From: Cymodocea nodosa
Lineage: Eukaryota; Streptophyta; Magnoliopsida; Alismatales; Cymodoceaceae
NCBI GenBank assembly: GCA_036874045.1
Contig: CM072336.1
Span: forward strand, 25,743,501-25,807,500
Reading direction: 5' to 3'
DNA: 64,000 nt
Shown here in pieces: positions 15,001 through 27,000 of this stretch. Numbering within the stretch: position 1 is the stretch's first letter; each line of letters starts with the position of its first letter. The notes under the pieces were generated by a model. The model was not told the DNA's origin, made no database searches, and was given only the letters and a program-made list of their open reading frames with translations. The position numbers were made by a program, and so were the translations under genes.

Positions 15001-18000
15001 AGACCATTTTTCTTGCATCTACACTAGAGGAAATCTTCTGTTTTCTGACTATTCAGTGATAATGAAACAGAGAGAAAACAGAAAATAAGACAACAAAAGT
15101 TAGCAGTGATAAGTATTTTTTATCTATAGCACTTTAGAGGAAAAAAATTGTCAGCATCTTTGCCAAAGAACTGCAAAAGGAAGGAAATGATTTTCTAGGG
15201 AAGAAAATATTAAAATAAAAAAAGCATAACAAACCTTTATAGATATAGGTATCATGATTGAACATAAAAGCTCGAACCGTAGTGGAATGACAACAAATTC
15301 ATACCATGGGCCCTCGGTTGGGTACATAGCATACCAATGCTACAAAAAAAGGAAACCAGTCATATTCTCCACTGAAATGGAAAACAGCCATACTACAGAA
15401 AATATCAATCAAAGTTGCAATCCCATTATGTGGGATTGGTAATAAAAATCATTTATCTTCATTTACTTATACACATCAATCACCAAATTCCACATTAGAT
15501 TATGTAAATTCAATCTTTTACACTACTCCCAACCACTTATATCTCATATCTTGTGAAAAATATCCCATTCAGATAATAAAAATAATTTAAAACAATTATA
15601 TTTTGAAAATCTAAAATAGGACTTATATGTTAAATCCCAACTGTGGTTGGAATGTAAATGTTAAAAATTATTGTTATGGATATATAAGTGTCATATGTAA
15701 TAATAGACTGGTATATTTACAGAATTCATGACATTAGATCTAAACCCAATAGTACATATAACATAAGGTTAGGATAAAGGTAATAAGAAACATATGATTT
15801 GAGGAGTACAAAAGGAGGAAACAAGGAGATTCAAGGAGGAAGGATCAAAAATCTGTAAAGGGTAAAAGACAGTGAAATCCAGAAGATAAAAGCAAATCTA
15901 GCCTACCATATAGAAGGCTGAACAGGCCAATTTACAAATTATCCTTAACAAAGTCCTTTATGTATCTAACTTTCTTGCAAATCTGTTATCCATTAGTGTC
16001 ATAACCAAGCAACTATTATCTTATCTGACTTTTTTCCATTTCATTATACTTTTCAAACCCTGCAAACAGGGGGAGATGATCAGTTTGGTGATGAGCAAGG
16101 GCATGATGTGTATTTGTTGGTTTGTGATGAGTTTTCTCATTAAGTAGCATCAACAGCTTCTACCTTTCGGTCATCCTTCTTATAGCATTATCGTCTTGGT
16201 TATCTGTGCAACCAAAATCCCCAACAAGCCACACAATGGATTTTTATATTTAGTTTTGAGTGTAAGTAATGTCAGTTTAGAAGAAGGGAAAAATTCGTGA
16301 TTGAGAATTAATCCCTAATTACTGATTGTATTAAGTAGTGAATGGTAAATGGATCTTGCAAGATCCATTTACCCATTACAACACTAAGTCCATCAATAAT
16401 ACCATACTACAATAATTACTCCAACACTCCCCCTCAAGCTAGAGAGAACAAGTTCAACACTCCAAGTTTGTTACAAATATCATTAAAAGGACCAACACTA
16501 AGAGGCTTGGTGAAAATATCAGCAGCTGATCTGAGGACTTGGTATAAGGTGTGGAGATCACTCCCGTTAGCAGCAGTTGACGGATATAGTGACAATCCAC
16601 CTCTATGTGCTTTGTACGCTCATGGAAGATCTCATTGCTTGCTATGTATATGGTAGCTTGGTTGTCACAAAAGAGCGATATTGAAGTTGAAAACTTTACT
16701 CCAAGCTGGTCTAGAAAATTCTTGATCCATACTACTTCCTTTCCTGCATAAGTCATGCCCCTGTATTCTAATTTTGCACTGGATGTAGATATAACATTCT
16801 GCTTCTTGTTGCATCACGTGACAAGATTACCCCCAAGGAATGTGCAATAATCGTCTGTGGACTTCCTGTCACCTCTATCTCCTGCATAACTAGCATTTGA
16901 GTACACCATCAACTCCAGATGATGGTTGTTTGAGTAGATTAAACATTTTCCTAGATATCTTTTAATATAAGCTAGAACTCGAAGCGCTCTTTACCAATGC
17001 ACCTGTCGGGGATGCTGCATGAATTGACTAAGGAGACCAACTGCAAAGGAAATGTCAGGCCTGGTAACTATCAAGTGAATTAACTTGCCAATCAGCCACC
17101 TATATCGAGTGACATTTTCTAGGAGATTTGTATGAGTATCCCAAAAAATTGGATTTTGTTCCACAAGAGTTGTAGTAGATTTGCAGCCCAACATCCCTAT
17201 CTCCTTGAGTATGTCCAGCACGAATTTCCTCTGAGATAAGGTAATTTTATCCTTGGCATAGGAGAACTCTATACCTAGGAAAAAACGTGGGTATCCCATG
17301 TCACGAAGGGTAAATACCTTTCTCAGCTCCTCCTTAGTGCAAGTGATGTCAGCTTTGTCATCACCGGTAAGCAGAATGTCATCCACATAAGCGGTAAGTA
17401 TCACAATGCCTTGTGAGCTATGCTTCGAAAACAGAGCTATCTACAGCACACTTATTGAATCCCTGAGAAAGAAGCACGATGCTAAGCTTGACAAACCATG
17501 CCCGGGGGCTCTGTTTTAGTCCATATATCGCCTTTTTCAAGTGACATATCTTCTCCGTCTCTCCTTGAGCAACAAACCCAGGAGGTTGCTCCATGAAAAC
17601 CTCCTCCTATAGGTCACCATAAAGAAAGGCATTGTGAACATCAAGTTGAGTAAGTGACCAAGATCAGTTGACAGTCAAGGATAACAGCAAACAAATGGAA
17701 CTGAGCCAAGCAACTAGAGAGAAGGTGTCACTGTAGTCAATCCCATACATTTGAGAAAAACCATGAGCCACCAATCTAACCTTGTGACACTCCATAAACC
17801 CATCTGGTCGGAATTTGTGGGAGAACACCCACTTGTAGCTCACGACGGCGATTAACAAGGATGATCCACAAGCTCCCATGTCCCTCGTCCAAGTAATGTC
17901 TGCATCTCAACATCCATGGCTTGCTTCCATGGTGGAAGGATAAGCACAACCAAATAATAAGTAGGTAAAGACTCAGAGACAACCGTAAGAAAATAAGGGT

Positions 18001-21000
18001 CATGAGAGACAAAAGGAGTAATATGATGAAGTGTACAAGAACGGGTACCTTTCCAGAGGGCAATAGAAAGATTATCTGCAGGCGAGAGAGTTAAAGGTGA
18101 TAATGTCACAGGAGCGCATGGGCAGCGATGATATGTCCATGCAAACGAAGATACCTCAAAGAAAGGGGGATCAGTAACCTGCAAGTCAGTAATGAGAGAC
18201 ACAACTGGAGGAAGCTCAGGGCAAGGCAGTGAAGAAGCTGGTGAGGTGGTATCACTAGGCTCCACACTAGATTCTAAGGTACCGAATGAGGGAGAGTCAA
18301 ACAAGGAGACATCCTCCAGAAACTACACATCGGTAGAGACAAGGTAACGATGTGAGGGAGGATAATAGCAGCGATAGCCTTTTTGATGATGAGGATACCA
18401 AAGAAAGACACATCTAACAGAGCGAGGTGCTAGCTTGTCAAGACCAGGGGAGAGATTCTTGACAAAAGTTGTACACCTAAAAACTCTAGGTTGAAAGGGA
18501 AAAGACTCCTGACTAGGGAAGAGCCGTCCAAGGGGAATGGCACCCCCTAAAGGAGTGGACGTGAGGCGGTTGATCAAGTAAACTGCGGTAGAGACTACAT
18601 CCGACTAGAAGACTTGGGGCACATTCATAGCAACCATAAGAGACCGAGCAACATCCAAAATATGACAATGTTTTCGCTCGGCCACCCCATTCTACTGTGA
18701 GGTATGAGCATAGGTGGTTTAATGGAGAATGCCTCGAGAAACACAGAAGGAAGATATGACTTCTTGAGTGAATTCAAGCGCGTTGTCAGTCCAAAAAATT
18801 TTAGGAGTAAGGCCATGCTGAGTTTGAATTTCATTCATAAAGGTAGTGATGATATCAACCACAGAAGAATGATTTTTCACTAAATAAAGCCAACTGGTAC
18901 AAGAAAAATCATCAACAAAGATAATATAATATTTAAAACCAGAAACAGACGCGACCCGTGTGGGTCCCCAGACATCACAGTGAATAACATCAAAAGGCTT
19001 GGGAGCCGACGCCAATTCACGACTGGGAAACGTGCTACACACGTGTTTCCCAAGGATGCAGGACTGACACTGAAAAGACTCAAGAAGCACCCAAGGCAAA
19101 GCAGCATGAAGTTTCTGATGAGACGGATGCCCTAGACACTTGTGCCATAAGATAGCAGAAGCACTCGAACTACAAGCGGTTGCCAATCCCTGAGGAATCT
19201 CGTCACGTGCAAAAACATAAACATCACGACCGCGCTTATGGCCCACACCAATCCTCCTCCTCATCTGTAAATCCTGAAAGGTGCAATGAAAGGGAAAGAA
19301 GGTAACAAAGCAGAAGAGTTGTTTAGTAATTTTGCTTATGGAAAGTAAATTAACAGAAAATTCAGGTACAAGAAGGACACGGTTAAGGGTGATATTAGAA
19401 TTGATGGGCGTAGTGCCTTCACCAGTAACAGAGCAACTATGACCATCGGCTAAAACAACAGAGGAGATGCTAAGGAGCTCAATGAGGCAAGTAAACAAGG
19501 AGGAATCTCTTGCAATATGGTCAGATACTTCGGAGTCAATAACCCACACATTGTTTGAATCAGATGTTGAAGTGGAGGAATTACCTAAGGAGATAACATG
19601 GTTGGCCACAGCCTCACTTGCCTGTTGTGCCCTATAGATCATAAGCTCATCGTACTCTGCTTGAGAGATCTTGATCTCCTCTTGAGAGACGATCCTAGGA
19701 AATGGAGTGGCAGACTCCAAGGGGACCGTTACAGCATGAGCCAAGGCTGGTGGGGCTGGAGGCCGCCCGAACTTGTCTCAACACTTGTCGAAGGGATGGT
19801 TTTTGCGTCCACAATGAATGAAAGGCTATCGAAGGGCCCTATTGGCTTGTTTTCCTCGCCCCCTAGAGACCTGTCTTGCAGAAAATTAGGTCTATCCAAC
19901 CTGTCCAGCACGATTCCAACCCAATCTCATGCTATCAGCTCGCATGGCAGGTGCTGATCCTTCTGAACCGGACTGTTGGTTAGTCGGTGGCACCCCAACA
20001 GTGGCTGTATAGACTCTTAGGACCTTATTAAAGGTCTGTTGGAAGGAGGGAAGAGCATCAGCAGCAAGCACCTATCCCTGAATTTGATTAGCCAGGTCTA
20101 GTTGCAATCCAGCCAGCAACTGAGCCACGAAGATTTCCTCCTTATACCTCCTTTGTGTAGCAATATCTCCACTAGGAGGTTGATATACTTCAATTTCCTC
20201 TTTCAACCTTTTGAGTCTGTTGAAGAAGGCATGAGGTGTCTCTTGCAGGCCTTGTTTGGCATTGAATACATTTTCTCATAGCTCACACACACGAGAAATA
20301 TTGTGTTCATTGCCATACATAGCTTGAAGACTGGACCATATATGGCTCGCCGGTCGGACTAGCGCATAACTTCGATGGATGCTATCCTCTACATTATTCA
20401 GCAACCAGGAAACTACAGCGGCATCTGCAACCCTCCAAGCAACATAGTTCTCAGCCTTGACATCTGGTGGTTCATCGAAGAGATGATGCTCCTTCATCTG
20501 TGAGACTACAAAGGTCTCAAAGGTTGGAGTCCACTGATGATAGTTGTTATCATTCAGTTTGACTCCAATAACACACAACTTGCTGGAGAAGGAATCATAC
20601 TCAGCCATACTATAGCCAAACAAATGAAAACTGAAGATTTCCAGTGAGATCCAACCAACTCAGGCATCGGAAGCCTGGCACCGGACTGAGGAGGCGCATC
20701 CTTAGGGGATCAGATGGCTGAGAGCTTCAGAAAAACCCCAACATGGTTGCTCCGGTCTGCAGCACGACGTCTCACAGGATTCCGCGACAAGACGCAGTTG
20801 AACACAAGATTCTACGGTAGAACACAGCGGTAGAGGCAGACGAAACGCGCAGAACCAAAACATGGCAGCAAAGGCAGACGAAACGCAGCGAGTGTGGGCG
20901 GAACCAGAATGCGACAACAAAGGCAGACGGAACGTGGCAGGCATGCATGAAACCGAAACGCGTTGGCTCAGGCTGGCTGAGGCAGACAGAACGCGGCAAG

Positions 21001-24000
21001 CGTGCGCAGAACCGACATGTCACTTTGATACCAAGTTTAGAAGAAGGGAAAAATTTGTGATTGAGAATTAATCCCTAATCAATGATTGTATTAAGTAGTG
21101 AATGGTAAATGAATCTTGCAAGATCCATTTACCCATTACAACATTAAGTCCATCAATAATATCATACTACAATAATTACTCCAACGTCAATTCAGTAAGC
21201 ACCAATGTGCTCTACCTTTACGTACCGACATCTTGTGTAAAGTCAAAGTGTTGAGTTGATTCAATGTGAAATTTGATGCCTTGCTTGTGTTTTGCTTACT
21301 TTTAGTAATCACTTATCAATACTATATCATATTTGTATACAATTATTCTTGTGCATCATAGGTTTGCCTTCTAAAGGATCATGTTGATTTAGATGCAAAC
21401 AATTTTTTTTTGAGAGAGAAAAGGGTGAATCTCATTAATAAAAATAAAACGCATCCAAAGTTAAACAGGAATTATCAAAGAGATAACACCCACAAAACAA
21501 AAGAAAAAAAGGAAAAAGTTATGGCACCAATGCATACACCCAAATAAAGAAAAAACCCTTGGCCACAATCACAACTTCTTCTTAAGTCAAGCATCAATTG
21601 GACAGAGTTTCTACACGGCCAAATGAACCAACACTTGACATGTAGGAGTAAGAGCACTTTTTGCTTAGCAGTGGTTAGCTTTCCCCTCAGGAGATCTAGC
21701 AACATACCAAGTAACTCCTTCCAAGGTAAAATAGAATCAAATCATGTACACCCTTACTTTAGGACCTAATCCACCTCCACCATAGGTATGGAACCCTCCC
21801 CAATGGATCGTCATCCTCTACTCTGCCTCACTAGAGTTCTTGTTGGTGATGTATCTTGCTAGTAAGCCTAGTGTTCCCTTTATCACACCATTCGTATATC
21901 CAATTCGCTTGCAATATCTACAATGAATTGGGTCACTACAATCACAAGCACAATGCCCAAATCACCAAATAACATGGACACTACTTAAGCTTCCACGAGG
22001 CATTCATCCTGCCACCTAATAGCCTCCCTACCATTCTTGTCAACCTCCCATGCTCTAAAATATCTCGAAGTCTTTCAATTAATACCAGAAGAAGAGATGG
22101 ACATGTACTTCTAGGAGTGACGCCATTCATCCAAAGTTTTGATTTATTAACTTAGAAATTATTGTGTTAACACAATAATTGTTAATTTGTTATAATTTGT
22201 ATGGTTTGTGAAACATCTTGTCCATTAGCAAATATTTTACTAGAACTTTATTAAAAGGGCTGTTGCTTATGTAGATATTGTACCTATTCTCATTCTTAAA
22301 TTCAAGATGCCTATATGATTTTGTGGAAATTCTTGCCTCTTAAATCAAAAAAAAAAAACAAAAATTGAAACCATAAATATACTGACCTTATGAGCTTCAG
22401 TATCCTTCCAGATATTGCCAGCAATGCCCAAGACAATAACTACAACAATTTGGAACAAGAATATTGCACCAGTTAACTTGTCAATCATTGCATCAACAGC
22501 AGTTAGTTTTGGTTCTGGAATGCCTCTGCACATTCCCAATTTGGTCTCGTTGCCTGAAATGATTCATGAATGCATTGGCTTTGTGATTATCTACCACCAA
22601 AATATGTACTTTATTTACTTAACTGGAATTCCACATAAAAACAAACTCAGGAGATGAAGTTCCAAAATATGTAATTTATGATCTATATCTCAGTAAGGAT
22701 CATAAATGCATGTGCCTAAGGGATACCTGTATATACAGCTACTCCGCATGCCCATTCAGTATTTCTTAAATAGCAAGATTGCAAGAGTGTATTATTGATA
22801 GTCAAGGGACACAGATCATTATCAATAAATGGAGGAAACAGCCTCAAGTTTGCGTCAAATCTTCTTATATCCCTATCTGGAGGTGAACATTCAATGACAC
22901 CCTGTTGATTGAAGAAAATGAATATCAATTTAACCTAGTAAAATATAAACTATCTACAGTCACGAGCTGTTAAAATTTCTTCTGGAATTCAATGACAAGC
23001 TAACAATTTTGATTACCTTGACTTTATATAACAACTCAGAAGCCAGGCCAATGCAAGCTGCTGGGATAACTCTTGTTTTCAGATCAGTTTCACCATCCAA
23101 AGCAGAAGTCTGTTTATTTTAGTAACCATAAGGTTAAATCTACCAAATAACTTTTCTTCATGACTAAATTTAGGGACCTATTACGGGTCAAGCTTCAAAA
23201 AAACTAGTAATCCACTACTCCGGTTAGTACATATGACTATATTACAAATTGCATGAGAGGACTTTTTGATACAAAAATAGAAAACTTATTGAGAATTTTT
23301 TCTAGTGAAAGAGAAATGATATTAAACTATCAAAACCAAAGTCAGGTTACACTGATAACCCAACAGAAAACATTAAAAGATGAAAATTCAAGCAGAAAAC
23401 AGTTCCACAGGTGGAACCTAGAAAGAAAAGCAAGAAGAGAAAAACATTATGGAGTCCAGAATCCAATGCCACAGGTGATTGCCGTGCTGCTGCAGTTTGG
23501 GTCAAAGAACATCCAAGTTGATGGAAAGCCTGTCCTTGATATTTTAAACGTTATTTATCTGGAAAAGAGGTTTCCAGTATTCAAATAATAATAACTCCTA
23601 TAGACACTTTGGAAGATTTTATCATCGACCAACACTGTAAAAAAGGGTTTAAATGGCTGTTTATACAGCATTTAAATGGTTTCATCTCCAAACCATTTTT
23701 TCAAAAACAGTTGAAAAAAATGGATGAAAATAAACATCTATATGAACATGTATTTTACAATTATACAAACTGTTTTTTCATCACTTATGCATCCATCTGT
23801 TTTTAGGTTTAATTGGATCAAGATCAAAGAAATATAGATCAAAATAAGGAGCCCAATTAAAATTAGGGATTAAGTACCCATTTTTTCATCCCTGCATCAA
23901 GTAAGTTGTGAGTTCTCACACAACTTCTGCCTCCACCTTTGTCTGTGATTTTCTCATCCACCGCAATGTCATGTAGCACTTTTAAGTGGGGTATCAACCA

Positions 24001-27000
24001 TTCCACAATGGCAAAGGCTCCTTAGTCGACTTTCTCTTCAATGACAAAGGGTTCTCCTCCACTGTGATCTCACACAACACTTCAAAGTGGAGCATCAACC
24101 CATCCTTTGATGGCAATGGCTCCTTCATCAACTTCCTCTTCAATGACAAAGCATTCTTTGTCCAAGTTCCTCCATCTATTGCATATTTTCTCTTCTTCTC
24201 AAGTTGTTCTTTAAACTTTACTACTTAGGCTTCTCCGTTAGTCATTTCCTATCATCTAGTGTATTCTATTGACAACTTTTTTTCAATTATATTGAGCTGA
24301 TTGCACAAGATGATGAACATGTGTATGAATGCATGCATGGCATTGATCCAAATGATGAAGAGATCTTTGAAGGATTTTAGGTCTTTGTTGACATGGGGGA
24401 TGGTTGGAAAGGCTTTTGGAACTATGGATGCCTGGGAGCCTAGAATAAGCAACAGATCAAATGCATCAACTTCTAAATCAAAAGTACCACTTGTATCTCA
24501 TATTAATGAAGAGTGTTTCCCATTAGAGGATGACAATGATGAAGAGGGTGCCTGTCCTAATTTAGATGAAGATTATGAGTGATGTTGAATTTAAACTTTG
24601 ACTTTTGGATTGTATTTTGAAGTTTGAACTTTTTTTGTTATACTACTATTATGGAGATTATTTCTAGTTTTCGATATTATGGTTGTTGCTACACCATAAA
24701 TTTGTAGTAGCATACTTAATCTATGTTTCTATTAGCTCTGATTTCAATAAGATATTTTGAATACAGCCATAGATCGAATGACAGACCATGTACAACAAAT
24801 ATTTGTATATTTTTAAAAGTACTTAGCATTTGTATGTATTTTTAAAAATATCTTTCTAATTTATACCATTTTTTCAAAAACACCCATTTAAACATCCATT
24901 TTTTTAAAAACAAAAAACATTTTTTTCTTCACTCCATATAATGTTCATTTTCCATTTTTTGCAGCATTGTTATCAACACTATTAAGTAGAAATATATCTA
25001 CGTACTTGAAAGGTTACAATAAGTACTTGCTTCAAAATATAACAAGATTTAAAATTACATAATCTAACTTAAAAGTTAGTGATGTGTATCAATGAATGGA
25101 AAGAAAGGGATCATGGCAGTGATTGTTGTTATTGTTATTGGCTCATTACTGACCAGAAGTTACCTCTACATAGCAGAGACCCTGTGGATCAGAAGTACCA
25201 ATCAACACAAGATCACAAGGCACCTCATCATTCTCTCGCAGCCACACTATCTTTCCAACATGAATATCTTGTGCTTGGATCTGAAGAGCAAAACCAGTGT
25301 ATGAGAAAAAGAGAGGTAAAATATTCACAATGTAAAAAGATGAGAAATAAATGGAAATCAATTTGGAACAAAAGTTTTCGCAGTTAAAAAAAGAAATAAA
25401 ATGTGGAAGGCAGAATTATAAAACAGTTCCCATCAGGAAGGTAGGATCATCAAAAGAAAGAAGGAAAAAAAGTTACAATGATATGGATAGAATCTTTTGT
25501 TGAGAACCAGAAAATAAATAAAAAAACGACAAATATACATACATGTTTTCTACTTCCATGCCTTACAACCCACACTTCTTTCTCATTTGCTTGCTTGTCT
25601 GAAAGATATCTGTTGTAGTCATCCCAGGCCTCTTTTGTCGCAGAGACAGCAAATATGAATATGAGTGGTCCCCAAGTACTTGCAGGATTTACAGGAGTAA
25701 TTAGGGACCACAACTGGAGGCATGCAATCAGCAAGAAGTACTGATTCATGAAACGACTGGAAACACAACAATTTTTTTCAACAAAATAATCTAAATAATA
25801 AAAAAGTAACAATCAACATCTTACTTCCACTATGTGCCATCAACCACATGAACGAATCATTTTCTTCTCTGTTCCTACCCATCGCTAAATTTTCTGCTAA
25901 ATTATGTAATTTTAAATCTTTTTTACTATTTATAATCAAAAAGTTTTTGGTCTTCCTTTACCTCTTTTAATTTCCCCTAAATTAGTCAATTTCCTTTCGT
26001 TATAACTGCAACTGTAGGGCTTAGTGGATATAACTAAACCTTTCAAGATGATACAACAATAAAATCAACTGAACAACATTTGAAAATCAAACTAGAGAAT
26101 GAAAACTGAACGAGCAGAGAAACAAAATAGTTTGTTTGAAAATTTTTTGTTGGGAAGTCTTTGACCAGATGTTTGAGCTTCAAAGTGCCAATGAGGTTGG
26201 AGTAACAAAAGAACACACTAGATTTTTTGGATCACAGATCAGGAAAAAAAGGGAGCAATTTGCAAGGAAGTTCTTCTTTTTCCAAAAATGGATTCCTTCA
26301 ATTTCAAGTGTTTTTATACTCTTTTTAGTCTGCAACTCCACCAGTTAGAAGGAAATATTGTCCACCAAACATCATGGGAGACTATTATTCACTTTTATTC
26401 ATAAAAGTGAGTTTATCCCCACAAATTCTACAATATTGGGTAAATAATTTTCTCTTCGTTTTCTGAACAGATGAAAGATAAAAGTTAAATTACAAGAAAA
26501 TCAGGTTCAACTTTAATTAGTTGATGTGGAGATTGATTCTTTGTTTATCTACAATGCTGTTTTGAATCAGGAATGTCCAATATTTCAACCTGTGCACTTC
26601 TGGTTTGATCTAATGAACATGCTAACATTGGTCAGTCTATAGAGAAGCAAATGGTGTTGTGGACGGTCTTGCTAGTGAAGGTCTAAAACTCCGCCAAAAG
26701 GTTAACTTCAAAGATTTTGAAGACCTTCCAAGGGAGATCAAAAGCCAAGTCATACTTGACAAATGGGGCATCCCTTGCTGTAGGATAATTTAATTAGATT
26801 TCTTGCCGTGTGTTTCTCTTTATTTTTTACTCTTGTGAGGTCTTGGCCTTGTCCCCTTCACGTTGTACTTGCTCAAGTTTTTTGTGAGTCTCACCCCATG
26901 AATAGATCGGAAGTTTTCTATTAAAACAAAAATAAGTCACCTAGCCTAACCCCACATCCAAAGTTGAAAACCTCTCTAGCTCTCCAATTCACCAAAGTGG

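Noticed and set aside
19598-19957. 119-residue plus-strand frame in the Copia element
   Set aside because: Opposite strand of the element's own coding region.
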